In this document: one piece after another, positions 44,310 through 56,800 of the stretch | How positions within the stretch are numbered: position 1 is the first letter of the stretch | Layout of the letters: each line of letters begins with the position of its first letter | DNA from: Theropithecus gelada | Lineage: Eukaryota > Chordata > Mammalia > Primates > Cercopithecidae | DNA length: 64,000 nucleotides | Assembly (NCBI RefSeq): GCF_003255815.1 | Contig: NC_037669.1 | Span: forward strand, 121,358,627 to 121,422,626 | Reading direction: 5' to 3' | Notes under the pieces: model-generated | Databases searched by the model: none | Told to the model about the DNA's origin: nothing | What the model saw: only the letters and a program-made list of their open reading frames with translations | Position numbers and translations under genes: made by a program

Positions 44310-44876
44310 CGGCTTGGACTCTTCCCGAATCGCAAAGCAGGCATAGAAAGCAGAGACTCAAATGGATACTGTACACCAGTGTTCATAGCAGCACGATTCA
44401 CAAAGGCTGAAAGGTACAAACAACTTAAATGGCCATTGGCAGACGAGCAGATTAAAAAAATGTGGTGTAAACATACAAAAGGAATATTATTCAGCCTTAA
44501 CAAGGACAGAAATTCTGACACATGGGTGAACCTTAAAACATTATGCTAAGGGATATAAGCCAGAGACAAAAGAACAAATAATGCATGGTTCCACTTTCAT
44601 GAGATGCCTAGAATTGGCAAAATCACAGAGACAGAAATTAGAACAGTGGTTACCAGGGGCAGGAGGAAATGGGGGAGGAGGCAGGAGGAAATGGAGAGTT
44701 ACTGGGTACCGAGTTTCAGTTTGGGATCATTAAAAAGCCCTGGAGATGAGTAATGGTGATGGTTGTACAACAGTGTGAAGGTACTTAATGTCACTGAACT
44801 GTACACTTAAAAATGGTTAAAATGGTAAATTTTATCTTATGTATGTTTTACCATAATCAAAAAAATTTTTGAAGTG
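44310..44876 (+). mobile_element. Old L1 (L1MC/L1MD/L1ME-type) 3' end
   Basis: Plus-strand end of ORF2 (44,370-44,549) and 3'UTR: GGATGAACC-like GTGAACCTTAAAACATTATGC, GTGGTTACCAGGGGCAGGAGG, GGTGATGGTTGTACAACAGTGTG, ACTGAACTGTACACTTAAAAATGG, ending in TTTTACCATAATCAAAAAAA. No target duplication seen. Confidence 0.85.
44370..44549 (+). pseudogene. L1 ORF2 C-terminal relic
   Basis: The plus-strand reading holds a decayed end of L1 ORF2p (VFIAARFTKAE..KMWCKHTKGILFSLNK, matching the conserved last ~60 residues). The upstream part of the protein is absent. Confidence 0.75.
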
Positions 44877-46090
44877 GTGATAGAAAAATAGATTTTTCAA
44901 GCTAGATGAGCCTTCAGGGCTTCTAAACATCAATCATGACATCAGGGAAGTGACAGGATTTATCCAGGGTCACACCAGGACCTGCTGGTGGAGCCTGCTC
45001 CTGACAAACGGGCCATTCACTTTTTAACACCAAGTTCTAGTCTTACACAGGGAACCTTTTCTACTGAGCTTTTGGGGAAGATGAAGCCCTGAGGCACATC
45101 AATAGCAGGTCTCTTAGGCATTTATCTTACTGTAGAGTTTAGTGACTCTTCCTTGAATTTGTTTGTATTTATTTAGCAACTTTCAAAGGCCTATATTTGC
45201 ATAAGACTCTTTAGGTCTCGTTCAACTCCAGAACTTGATATTTCATCATTGTATATAGGCAGGATGACTATAGCTTCACACTTATTTTGTAACTAAGAAT
45301 AAGACTAATATCTTTCATTAAGGCATTGAATTTTTCCACTGGGTTAAGTAATTGTTTTATAAACCTCTTTTCAGTGAGAAATAAAAGAAGCCATGTAATA
45401 TTCCCAGTAGAATGATCAGAAAGGAATGTTATATCAAAGAGGCAACAACTTTGAATATGTATTTTAGGAAAGAATCTATTTTAGGAAACAATAATTTTAT
45501 TTTATTATTTTTCTAGTTGCATAGCCTTCTTGCATCAGGAGATGGTGCTGCTCATATGAGAATAGTTTCTTATCATTACCACACTTATTTCACTGTCACC
45601 AAACTTATTTACAGGATTGACAGGCTGGGTAAGAAGAGTCTCACAAAAAATGTGTTTGTGCATGTGTGTGTGTGTGTGTGTGTGTGACTGTGTGCTTGTG
45701 TGTGTTTACTCTTCTTTTGTATTAGATATTAACGTCCTGAGGCAAATTTTCAGAAGCTTAAACTTCAGAAAATAACTCTTTTGTCTTTTTTTTTTTTTTT
45801 TGCACTCACACCTTTCTATAGAAGCAAATTTCCTATCAAGTTCCTTTTTGTGTCATTCATCAGTTTACTGTTTCCCATCCTATTCCCATGCCAGATTTTA
45901 CAGTGGTTAAAACAATTCATGGCACATGCTCAGTGATGAAGTGTAGGGATAGGAGAAAATAAAGAATACTCAACAAAATAATTCTGGGATTTTCTTTTCT
46001 GAGTTCTCCCACCATGTTTGAAAGTATACAGAGGGATGAATGTGGAGGGACCCTTCTTGAATTACCATCCACTTATCACCAGTCCCAAAC
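44877..46090. other. Single-copy-like DNA with (TG)n
   Basis: Contains (TG)n at about 45,664-45,710 and a T tract at 45,787-45,801. Nothing else recognised. Confidence 0.5.
45664..45710. repeat. (TG)n microsatellite, interrupted
   Basis: About 12 pure TG units followed by an interrupted TG stretch. Confidence 0.9.
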
Positions 46091-46094
46091 GTTA

Positions 46095-46265
46095 GGTACA
46101 ACTATGACCTATTGAGCACATACTATATTCAAAATATTATTTCATTTAGTTTTTGCAATAGTCTCTTAAAAGAGTTCTTTTCTCCATGGATTGAACTGAG
46201 ATTTAAGAGGCTAAACAAGTATCTCATGGTTACTTATTAAGAAATGGCAAGTTGGGATTTAAACC
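46095..46265 (-). mobile_element. MIR SINE
   Basis: CTATTGAGCACATACTATATTC...TTCATTTAGTTTTTGCAATAG...TGAACTGAGATTTAAGAGGCTAAACAAG...GCAAGTTGGGATTTAAACC, reverse-complement MIR. Confidence 0.75.
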
Positions 46266-47300
46266 AAAATTGGTCTTTGCTCTTTCCACCGTGGTAGGCC
46301 TTTTATTCTTCCATATAAATGAAGCCAGGGGAAAAAGAAAACCCTATAAAACCCCTCTTTTTCTTCCTTACTCCTCCTTTCTGAAAGCAGACACCTTAAT
46401 TCAGACAAGTTAGTTCAAGACTCAATTGATAAATTCCCTAGTAAGAGGGAGGGCTGTATGCCTTTAAGTAGACTGGCATGAAGGAATGAAGGCATGAAGG
46501 AGGTACCAGCCTCCATCAGCCTGACGTCAACAGTGTTTCCAAAGAAAAGGACTAGCAAATTAAGCTAACAATTGGTTAATTTTTCATTACCCAAATTAAA
46601 TTACCCATTTACCTACACGTGTTTACAGACTGTAAGTTGAAGATTTGTCTGAGGAGAAAGAGAAGTTTGCTTTAGTGGCTGACAAGGGGAGAGATCTTTT
46701 CAGAGGCACCATTGGAGCCAAAGTGATAAACCATTTCGTACAGGAAGACTAGCACTAACACCCCATGTGTAGGGTAGATAGTTGACCAACAGTCTATATC
46801 ACTGGCATTGTGATTGAGACTCATTTTTAATATTATCCAGACAATTCAGGGATATGTGTTTCTCATGATTAGTGAAGAGAGAAGAAGTTTCCTCCTTGAT
46901 GAAGGACGAGACTGAAATATAGCCTGAGATTCAGTTAAGCGGAAGAATGTGTGAATTTTAAAAACAAATGGCTTTCCAACCATCATGACTTAGAAAAGAG
47001 GGAGAAGGAAAGATACACACACTGTTCAAAGCCAGAGAGATGAGCCAAATTGAGACCAAGTAACTCTACTTAACCTTGGGAGCCTTCTTAACTAAATGTA
47101 GTATTATCCTTCCAGGGACTACCTCCTCACCCCAGGGTAAGGATGGCTGCATTCTGTGGCTGTTAGATGAAAGAGGAAAAGACAGAGAAGCATCTTACAG
47201 AATTAATTTTGGTGCCCTAAATATTGGCATGTAAATATATAACCCCTGGAAGAAAAAAAAAAAAAAAACAACAAAGCAGAGCATATAAGGCTTTTTAAAG
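46266..47300. other. No gene or repeat recognised
   Basis: Single-copy-like, with an A tract of about 17 at 47,252-47,268. Confidence 0.4.
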
Positions 47301-48100
47301 ATAGGTAAATCATTTTCTTTTCAAATGAAATTCAGTTTGACTGCATGAAATATGAACAGTAATTAAATGCACAGTCTGTGGGCCTTCCATACTTTAAAGT
47401 GCTTTCTTTAAAAAAAAAGAAAAAAAAGAAAAAAAAGAGTACTCACCTCAGACAGGCCAATTACCCAAGAATGATGAAGTCAAGAGGAAAGTCGCTAAAT
47501 TTCTTTACTTGAGTGATCACAACCCCAGCCCGTGATTAGTCCCCACGGCACCAGCGGGGATGTGGCAGGGACACTCACATTGGAAGACTTCAAATAGTCA
47601 TTTCCTTGGTTAAAATAAAATCTGACTTCACTAAATAGACAGTTTTTAATCTCAATTGGACATCTGAAGATTTCTCAAGCTGTTGTTGGCTGCAGCAGAA
47701 ACAAATTTTTCTGCTTTGTTGATTAAACCAGTGGTCTCCACCATTGCTTATCGGCCTGCAACGAGCTGTTCTTTTTAATTAAAAGTGAGCCACCACGAGA
47801 GAGCAATTAACAGCTAGTAATTACTGTGCTCTTCAGAACGGCAACATTTTGCCTTTCATTCCAATTATATAATGGACAAGTGGGTTTTTGATCTTCAAAT
47901 TAGTGAGCTCTTGTCCTCCTTGTTTGGAGGCAGAATTGGCAGGTTAATGATGGCCTGTGGGGGCACTCTTTCCTCTGACTGATGTGAGGCAAGAACGCCT
48001 TAAAGGAGGCAGTGAGAGCCTTTTAAGACCTGCAGTTCCACCTTTATGATAAAGACAGAGAAAGAGTCTTTACTTTCAGAGGGTTTTGATGAGGAGGAAA
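47300..48100. promoter_or_regulatory. Candidate enhancer-like block (homeodomain words)
   Basis: About 800 bp with no transposon apart from an A/G simple tract at 47,409-47,437. TAATTA (47,776-47,781), CAATTA (47,804-47,809) and the palindrome GTAATTAC (47,817-47,824) fall within 50 bp, with further ATTA words around. The sequence looks like constrained developmental non-coding DNA in composition. This is inference only. Confidence 0.3.
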
Positions 48101-48194
48101 GATAGGCTTACATGTGGCCTCCAAACAGTGCCATGTGCTTTTCCTTCTTCTTATCTTCCAGCAAAAGGTGACCAAGTTTTAAAACATGGAAAAC

Positions 48195-48515
48195 TGAAAG
48201 TTTCAGTTGTGCAAGATGGCTAAGTTCTGGAGATCCAGTGAACAGCCTGATGACTATAGTTAGCAATATTGTATTGCGTACTTGAAATTTTGTTAAGAAT
48301 GTAGATCTTAAGTGTTCTTACCGTGTGTGCACACACGCATACACACATACATACACTCACGCAAGATTACTGTTAGGTGACTATATATGTTAACTAGATT
48401 GATTGTGGTAATCATTTCACAATGTGTATATATGTACATATATCAAGTTATGTACCTTAAATATATACAGTTTTTATTTGCAAATATACACCAATAAAGC
48501 TGAAATAAACCCAGG
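48195..48515 (+). mobile_element. Old L1 (L1MA/L1MB-type) 3' end
   Basis: Plus-strand 3'UTR: GTTTCAGTTGTGCAAGATGGC, TTCTGGAGATCCAGTG, TGTTAAGAATGTAGATCTTAAGTGTTC, a CA-rich stretch (48,330-48,362), GTGGTAATCATTTCACAATGTG and CCTTAAATATATACAGTTTTTATTTG, ending CCAATAAAGCTG. Confidence 0.88.
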
Positions 48516-49725
48516 GAAAACTGGAATTAGACTATGCGATGCTTTGGTATGCCTTTGGTAAGGACATAAAATACCACATGTTGGCAAAAAAAAAAAAAAA
48601 AACAAAAAAAAACCTGCTCTAGGATTAAGAAAGAATTTTGACTTTATTTAAACTTGTTGTAACTACTTTGAGAATTACAGGGTATGATATACTTTGGATA
48701 CAATGGAATCTTATCTTAATCGATGATAGTATATGAGGAGTAGGCTTTGCATTTCTATCAGATCTAGTATAAACACTGAGATTATAAATAGAGGAAGTTG
48801 GATATTTTTGTTTTAGACATGTTTGTTTTCTGTCTCCAATCTCTGCTATTCATGCAACAACACAGATGGAGCTCTACTGTATTAGAGAACAGTCATGTGT
48901 CAATTGCTCCCCATACCCCTACCTTTTGGTGGCGGCAGAGGGTAGCCTCCTTTTTGGGCCAGTAATTAGCTGCAGGTACAAAAATGCAGATGCAATCAGC
49001 CAGCTATGCTTCTGCTAAACATAAGCATATATTTTATTTATATGCTTATGTTGAGAGTGTGATAGCTATAGCAATTATTTTGGTCACGAATCACTTCGGG
49101 GGGGATTTCTTTAAATAATATAAATTTGTAACATGAAACCCCTGCTTTCTGGATAGGCAAAAATCACATCCCACCTTGAAGAGGCAGAGTCAATAAGCTT
49201 CTGTTTTGTCATTCACTTGCCATTGCTATCCTTTGATAGGATCCCACAAGTCTCATTTAGGCAGCCAGGCTGGTTGGTGGAAGGTACAATTTTGTTGCGT
49301 ATGGAAACAAATGATGCAGTATGAAAGGAATTTGAGTTTTTGAGTGTGGAATTTGATTTATGAACTCTTTTCAATAATGTTATATGAAAATGAAGTGGAG
49401 TAGAATTATAGTTAGGTGCACATAATAACCATTACCTAAACTTTCAAGATGTTGAGAATACTTTAAAAAATGAGACTTAAAGCAATTAAATAATTGAGTA
49501 GGAAAAATAAGTACCTCACATATGACTGAATTCTGTCAGAGAACATCTTCATTGAACACTTTACTGGTCCAAGTCTTGGTTGCTGGATTTTAGCATCCCC
49601 ATTGAGACAGAGCTCCAGCTGAAGTGATGTAGCCTAATAAGTTTGAACCACCTCCCACATTCCCACCCCCACCAAATGGCAAGTCTGGGCATCTTCTCCA
49701 TTAGGTTGTGCAGCCATTAAATTTA
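48516..49725. other. No gene recognised
   Basis: Starts with an A-rich tract (48,584-48,612), then AT-rich single-copy-like DNA. Confidence 0.45.
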
Positions 49726-49757
49726 AACACACACACACACGCACAGACACACACACC

Positions 49758-49825
<68 letters not shown>

Positions 49826-49847
49826 TCATTCATTCTTTCTTTCTTTT
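49726..49847. repeat. Compound microsatellite: (CA)n then (CTTT)17
   Basis: An interrupted CA tract at 49,726-49,757 is followed by 17 perfect CTTT units at 49,759-49,826, then imperfect units to 49,847. Likely highly variable in length. Confidence 0.95.
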
Positions 49848-50760
49848 GAGAGCAGCAGTCACCTTTTCCCTGAGACATCTTGAACAAGGTGTGACTTTTG
49901 ATCTATTTTCAGAGATAGCTTTTAGTTCAAATCTATTAGTAACTTGTGGGATTCAGTTTTTGGATGGCCAGACATCTAAAAGTAGAGTAAAGATTCAACA
50001 TATAGCTTTAAACAGAGTTTTACATATTGAAACAATTGATACTATTACAAGAACGATATTCACTAGCATGCCTCATTTAGAACCACGGTCTATGTTACAG
50101 TGCTACTAGATGATGCTTTGAAATCACAACTTATTTTGCCAATACAAATACCATATACTTTGCCCATGAACTAAAGTTCTGGAGCCAGATGGAAAAAATA
50201 TGCTTTGGTATGTCTCCTTCTTCTTAACAGCTGAAGACTTTGAAGAAATAACTACATAGGTTTTTTTCCTTTCACTGTTGGGTTGTACAGTGTTTGTAAA
50301 GGGTGGGCTATTGAGTTTGAGATGTACATCTATTAAGAAGCAAATTTTGATTGATATAAGTTAAATTTCTTGAAGTGTAATGTAGCAGGTGGAGGATAAA
50401 GAAGTCTAGGGGATAAAATGAAGGCCCTTTTTTCTTTGTAAACCTAAAAGAAAGGTTTCTAAGCTTTTTCAAAATGCAAGACTGTTCTGACTCAAATTAT
50501 CGCATTAAGTGGGGGTAAATGTCTTTTCAATCACTGTAGTATTCAGAATCTTTATTTAATATATATGTCCTGTGATTTTCCAAATTCTAGAGATAAATTT
50601 AGTTTTTCTATTGATTATTATTTGTGCGGTTCTAGTTGTCATAGAATCTAATGGTATCTCCAATCTTTTCTTTGTCTAAGCCTTTGGGAACTGGAGGGAT
50701 AAAGCTCTACACTGACATCTCTCTTTAGTGCTTCTGAGATGATATATAGTATGCACAGGA
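49848..50760. other. No gene or repeat recognised
   Basis: An open frame to 50,109 begins in the microsatellite and is an artefact. The rest is AT-rich. Confidence 0.45.
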
Positions 50761-50764
50761 AAAA

Positions 50765-50985
50765 TAAGGGCTTCAGATAATAGTTTTAATCATTTGTTGG
50801 TTATGTGAACTTGATCAAATTACTTAACATCTGTAAGTCCCAGTTCATTCTCTCTAAAATGGGATATTGGCACTGACTCTGCAAAGCTGTTGTGAGAATT
50901 TATTATAATAATACATGCCAACGAATTGCCTGGCATGTGGTAAGTACTTAAATAATGGTTGCCATTATTGTTGTTAGTGTTCTCA
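50765..50985 (+). mobile_element. MIR SINE
   Basis: GTTATGTGAACTTGATCAAATTACTTAACATCTGTAAGTCCCAGTTC...CTCTAAAATGGGATATTGGC...GTTGTGAGAATTTATTATAATAATACATGCC...TGCCTGGCATGTGGTAAGTACTTAAATAATGG; well preserved. Confidence 0.85.
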
Positions 50986-51334
50986 ATTCATTTAATTTAC
51001 AGTGACTTTTTGCTTTCTTTTATATGGCATTTGAATTCAGGAAAGAAGTATTTGGGAAAGTTAGTCAACAGTAGGCATTGATAACCTAATATATGAAGTA
51101 TATGGTTTAATATGTTTATATCTTTATACAAATCTGAAAATATTACTGACAGAAATGGATGGCATTTTTCTAGAAGTTCTATGAACATACTTATAACTAT
51201 CCAAAATTAAATTACTATTCATTTTTTCCTGAGGACAAATTACTCCTATAATGATGTTGAACTTCAAAGCTATTTTCACCATTGGAAAACCAAGCTCTAT
51301 ATTTAAAAAGTGTTGTATGATCGTCTTTATCTGT
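50986..51334. other. No gene or repeat recognised
   Basis: AT-rich. Confidence 0.4.
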
Positions 51335-51440
51335 GGCAGAGTGTAAAGAACACTGAATTAGAAGTAATGAGATTACCATTTTCTTGTTCATTGAGCAACC
51401 CTGGGAAATTACTTAACATTTCTGCATTTGATGTATAAAA
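51335..51440 (+). mobile_element. MIR-like SINE fragment
   Basis: GCAGAGTGTAAAGAACACTGAATTAGAAGTAATGAG...AGCAACCCTGGGAAATTACTTAACATTTCTGCA, MIR order. Confidence 0.55.
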
Positions 51441-51454
51441 GGGTGTCTCTGGTG

Positions 51455-51640
51455 GCAGTCAACAGACACTGGCTTTGGCTAACTTAGGCAAAAGAAGATT
51501 TGTTACAATAGGTTTGGGAGCACACAGAATTGAAGGAAAGCTGGAAAATCAGACTTGGAAACGGGACAGTAGTCAAAGCTTCTCCAAGGAGTTTGAGATC
51601 AGGATACGTCTTGTAGCAGGAAGAATCTGATCTGGATTCT
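51455..51640 (+). mobile_element. Ancient repeat, family not named
   Basis: ACACTGGCTTTGGCTAACTTAGGCAAAAGAAG...GGGAGCACACAGAATTGAAGGAAAGCTGG resembles the start of a widely dispersed old mammalian repeat (compare 33,360-33,925). Name uncertain. Confidence 0.35.
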
Positions 51641-54330
51641 GCCACTGAAATGAAAATCTCTAAATATTTTTTGTGTCTTTATTTCTCTGTGCAAGCATCA
51701 AGTTCACAGAAAGGACTCCAGTGAGTTGTCTAATTTGGCAAGGCTGCCAGCTTGTAAGAGAGATGGGCTTTTGAGTCCAGTTTCTTGTCTATGTTCTGTG
51801 AGTAACAGGTGAATATTCAAAAGGAAATCAGAGCACTGTAGGAAAAGGAAGTAGATCCTGGCCTGCGAGAAAACAATAACTACAATGAGGATCATAAATA
51901 ATCTTGCTTTTCCCACAATTTGTGAATATTACATTATGTGACATACGTGGTGATGCTAAATAAAGTCTAATGCACTGTGTAGCATTGTTGTTATCAGTTA
52001 TTCCTCATGGATTTCAGCCAGTATAATCATTTGATACAGACCTTGAACCAGTAAGTGGCTGACCCAGCAATCATGTTGTGTAGCTACTTGTGGACAGTGT
52101 TTTATCCTTAAACATAATTATAAATTAAAAAAAATAAAAGCTCGAGTATAGCTTTGGAAGCCAACATTTCAATTAAAATCTTGAATTCATTCTCTACTTG
52201 AGGATGAGAAAACTCTAGCTAACATGAATGAGAGCCAAAAATGAATGAATTCTTTATTAGATTTTAAGCGAAGGAAGTTGGTAAATGACTAGCCTGGTCA
52301 TTAAAAATCTTGTCAATGGTGTAGGAAAGAATGTTTTTTGTTTTTGATTGTAGACTTGCTTGTTGAGCTAGATGCAATAATAGGAATTTGTAGAAATGGC
52401 ATGTAAACATTTTTTGTTAGTAATATTCAAATGAGTCTTTCAGAGCTGGGTTAAAAGCATGGCCTCCAGTAAGAGTTTTTCTGGTTTTCTTGTTTGTTTT
52501 TAATTGGTGAAGATAAAAATATTAAGTAGAACATCATTATATCTTGAATGTAAAATGCTTTTCAGTAATTTTTTGAGAAAATTCAGTAGTCATGCTTTTC
52601 ACTTTTTAAAAAAAATTCTGATATCTGTTTTCTAGTCTTTAGCTCTAGGGATGTAATTTCCAAAAATGAGATGTAAGAAATGGGATGTCTGTTAGTGTTC
52701 ATTACATTATACAGAGTCACACAGAATGGAATCTGTATGTTAATGTACTTAACTCAACCCAGGCATGTATATTCAAATTCTAAGCAAACCTTATAGTTAC
52801 CCTGTTATCGTTGGAAATCTGAGAATAATATTTCTAAATAAGTGTTTTTGTTAAATCTGGAGGGGCCTGATTGTATAGGTACCTTAATGCAGGCATTAAC
52901 AGAGAGAGAAGTAAGTGTATTCCTGGATTCTAAAGACAAATGCATTGAGTTTATAAAAATCTAGACAATGATCAAATTGAACTTAATTTCTATTTAAATT
53001 AAGAATAAATTGATTTTTCTTAAAACTTTTCTTTATTAACTTTTCCTCATTCCTACTGAGACGTTATTATTTTAACAACTGTGTCAATGTATAGGTGGAA
53101 GAGATTAAGTTTATATAATGAGATTTAGCCCTGTTTTTAAAATAAGCAACATGTTATATAATCTAATAGTATACATGTAGGTGAATAATTAAACCTAAAA
53201 TATACAATCAATTAAAACTACTTTTGTATTAGAACAATTACTTAGGATTTTGAAATGCTTCTTTAAAATTATATAATTGCTTAGTAATTGAATCCTTATA
53301 AAATCGGTTCATGTGGAAAATGTTAAAATTTTAAAACATTTGTTTTTGCCTGATAAAGCAATAGAAAATGAGTTTTTTTTGTATAAACCATTAAAAAGTT
53401 TGTTTAGAAAAGAAAATGTCACCTATAATCCTGTCACTCAGAAACAAGTACCATTATTATTTCGCAGTATTCAAGATTCTAATGTTGAATTTGCTTTTTC
53501 TCCATATATCAATTTTTAAAATATGGTTTTGTCTCTTTTAGACATAAACAGATTTCATCTATGTATTTATTCAAAAGCTGAATAATCAATAAATGATTGA
53601 AACTTTTAAAAAAATGGTTATAAAAAAGCCATCAGACTTACGGAAGATAAAGGAGTATGTACCTATTTGATTGCCTAATCCACTGCTCTCATGGAAGGCC
53701 TGTCCAAATGCCATCAGTAACTTTTATTGTGTGGAGCTTCATCCAGTTGTATTTAACTTTCAGATATATCATCTAACAGTATCCATTGATAGACTTTTAT
53801 GATCTAATAAATAGGCTTTTTCTAATATTTTTATTCAGTTATTTCTTCCTTTATCCTACTGTTAAATTATTAAACATTATTAAAAAAACTATAAAATGTG
53901 ACTGATTGAATATAGTGCTGTCTGGGAAATTTCACACTGTTTCCATAAGTGACTATAAAGAAAGATCTGTAGTTTTAACAGGATGTTTTTATCTCTTCTG
54001 GAGATAGATAGTGAGGGCTACAGAGCCTTAGAAAATATTACCAAGCTATATATTTTTATTCTTGCTTTTCCTCTATTGGTTACCCTTAATATACATTATA
54101 ATTTTTAATTTTCCTAAAAACGTCTTTAGTTAATAGTCTTAACCTCCTCCCTAGGAAGACAAAGACTTTAATACATTTTAACGTCCCTTCAATCTCTTGC
54201 ATGCTCCGGTCATCAACTCCCATTTTTCTCATTATTATGTTCTAGCTTCTTTTAAAGCATATAATGCTTTAGATATATCAGCATGTTCTGTTGACTTATT
54301 TGGTCATTGTCATTCCTTGCATCCCATTCT
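51641..54330. other. AT-rich single-copy-like DNA
   Basis: 2.7 kb in which I recognise no repeat family, exon or RNA gene. Very AT-rich from 52,000 to 54,000. Open frames are short and lack motifs. Confidence 0.4.
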
Positions 54331-54335
54331 TCTTC

Positions 54336-55646
54336 TTTTTTTTTTCCCCCAGTTGAAGTAAATTGTTTAGTACTTCTTTCCAAGATAGCTCCTGAGAAGT
54401 TAGCTTTTTTAGGTCTTCTAAGTCTGGAAATATCTTCTTGTCTGCTCTCTTGAATGATGGTTTGACAACTGGATACAGAATTCTGGTTTAGTTATTTTGC
54501 CTTGGAACTTTGAAAATATTTGTCCATTGTTTTTTAGCAGTTCTGGTTATTGAGGAGAACAGTTCTGTCATTCTGACTATTCTCTTTTGTGGGTAATCTG
54601 TCTTTTCTCTCTGCAAGCTTTTAAAATTTTTCTCTTTATCCTTGACCTTTTGAAGTTTTACTGCAATGTCTCTAAGTTTGAGTTTTTCTTTTTTGATACT
54701 TCTTGTGACTCTTTCTAGTGCTCATGCCTTTTATTAATTCTGGAAAACTTAGCCATGATCTGTTCAAATATTGTATCTCTTCTGTCCTTTCCTTCTGGTA
54801 TATATACATATAAACATATGGCTATTTATATACTCATATGTATATATTCTTATATCTCTTAACTCTGATTTTTAAATATCTTTATTTCTTTATTCTGTGA
54901 GATTTATTGTTTCTTCATAAAATTAACTAATTTTCCCTTCAGTTCTATGCAGTTTATTCTTTAGCCCATGTATTGAATTTTTTATTTCACACTTTTCCAT
55001 TTTAAAATTTCCAATTTTTTTCATAAGTATTGTTCTTTTTATAGCCCTACTTTTGTTTCACTGAGGCTAATCCTCCTTTTCCTCTTAGAGAATTTTAAAC
55101 ATCATTATTTAAAGTCCTTTTCAGATTGCTTAGCTATTTCTATTTCTTTGTATAGGTTTCCCTTCTATTGGGCTTATCAATTACCTTTACAGTGCTGATT
55201 TTCTTGTATGAATTTATTTTTTAAGAGCTTATCTTGCATGGGAATTTTCTTGAATGCATTCTTCCCTGTATGTAATTCAGCAGTTGCCTCATTTCCACCA
55301 GGTCTTGTGATAGTGTGGATAGAACTATTTTGCCTTCTGTTCAGAGGCTGGCAGTGAAGTTTTAACTCTGGCTTTATGTAGTGTACTTGGGTCATGTGTG
55401 GGGCAGGCTCAGGCCCTTTTCTGTATAAACACCAAAACCCAAAACTTGCTGTTCATCTTTGGGCATAACCCAAACATCCTTTATTATTGTAGATTTTCTT
55501 TTCTTTTATGGTCCATGAAAACTTTCTTGCTTTTGGACAGAGTTTCACTTTCATATATTTTAAAAATCATTATCCATTATTTCTGATTTTTGAACAGGGG
55601 GCAATTTTGGCATATACTTGCACTGCCATTTTGGTCTGTTATTTTC
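54336..55646 (-). mobile_element. HAL1-like / old L1 ORF1-only element
   Basis: Reading the minus strand: a 5' segment with ACCAAAATGGCAGTGC, a long decayed ORF1-like region (GAGACATTGCAGTAAAAC, AGGTCAAGGATAAAGAG, AGCTTGCAGAGAGAAAAGAC, GAATTCTGTATCCAG, GAAGTACTAAACAATTTACTTC), then straight into an A tract at 54,345-54,336. No ORF2 sequence intervenes, which is the layout of the half-LINE HAL1. An old L1M with a deletion is the alternative. Confidence 0.65.
54400..55400 (-). pseudogene. ORF1-like relic of the HAL1/L1M element
   Basis: The span keeps the order of L1 ORF1 motifs (coiled-coil-like lysine/glutamate-rich stretch, RRM, C-terminal domain with an AREKT-like KDKEKIL..ACREK pattern), but it is closed by many stops and indels in every frame. 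No protein product is possible. Confidence 0.5.
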
Positions 55647-56135
55647 ATGGGATTTAAAAATAAGTTTTGTTTTCAACAGATATTTTTCACACAGGTAAAC
55701 ACGTTTTTACTAAGTCTTCTTTATTAATTTAAGATATAATATTTCAAATTACACTTAACCGATATGGAAGAAATAATTGTGAACATTGGTATAAATTATG
55801 TGTTTTGTCATCCTGGACTTCAAAGCTCCTTGGATTAAACATTCATGAAGAAGAATCAATAGAGAGAACAGAAATAAAGGACATATTCAGTTGAAGTTTG
55901 AAGGAGTTTTTAAGAATCTGGAGAAGAGAAGGTACAAAACAGTAACTTTTGTTTTTTCAGCTGATTTATCAATGTGATTCACACATTTCTGAGGCCACAA
56001 ACAGGATATATGGCATATGTTGGCCTAAGAAACAAAACAAAACAAAACGTTTCTTTTGTACTTTATTCGGTAAATAGCTAAAGCCTACATATGGAATTTT
56101 TGTACTGATTCACTCAGCAAACACATTGACCTTAT
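55647..56135. other. No gene or repeat recognised
   Basis: AT-rich; a short (AAAAC)n at 56,031-56,048. Confidence 0.4.
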
Positions 56136-56139
56136 ATGA

Positions 56140-56800
56140 GTTTAACTTTATTTAGACATAATGGGAAGCCATTGGAATGTCTGAAATGTGAGGAGATATA
56201 ATCAGAATTATGCTTTAGGATGTTTGTTTTGGCAAAGGTATGCAGGATGAATTACAAGAGAGAACAACTGGCCGGGCGCGGTGGCTCACGCCTGTAATCC
56301 CAGCATTTTGGGACGCCTAGATGGGTGGATCACCTGAGGTCAGGAGTTTGAGACCAGCCTGGCCAACATAGTGAAACCCCATCTCTACCAAAAATAACAA
56401 CAAAAGAAAAAAATTAGCCGGGCGTGGTGGCAGCCACCTATAATTCCAGCTACCTGGGAGGCTGAGACAGGAGAATCACTTGAACCCAGGAGGCAGAGGT
56501 TGCAGTGTGCTGAGATCACACTGCATTCCAGCCTGGGCAACAGAATTCCATCTCAAAAAAAACAAAAAAAAACAAAAAAAAAAAACAAACTGTAGAATTA
56601 GAGAGCTAGTTAGTGGGCTATTGCAAAAGAAACATTGTGAGTAAATGATAAGGACCTGAAGTAGGTTGTGACAATAGGGATAGAAAGAACAATATAATAA
56701 GGTAAGAATAAGCAGGACTTGGTTGCTGATAGTAAGTGGGAAGCAAGGAGTCAAGAGAAGTCAAATATGAACTGTGGCATGGGGAGAATAATAATTGCCA
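56140..56800 (-). mobile_element. L2, minus strand, interrupted by an AluS
   Basis: AATGGGAAGCCATTGGAATG and GGAGATATAATCAGAATTATGCTTTAGGATG to the left of the Alu, then TAGTTAGTGGGCTATTGC and GTAGGTTGTGACAATAGGGATAG to its right, are consecutive L2 blocks in reverse complement. Confidence 0.7.
56271..56586 (+). mobile_element. AluS inside L2
   Basis: GGCCGGGCGCGGTGGCTCACGCC to CCATCTC with an (A)nC tail. An A-rich insertion (AACAACAAAAG) expands the middle linker. It has ape/monkey-common AluS wording rather than the young monkey AluY set. Confidence 0.92.

Noticed and set aside
49708..50109. 133-codon open frame
   Set aside because: Its first third is translation of the CA and CTTT microsatellites.
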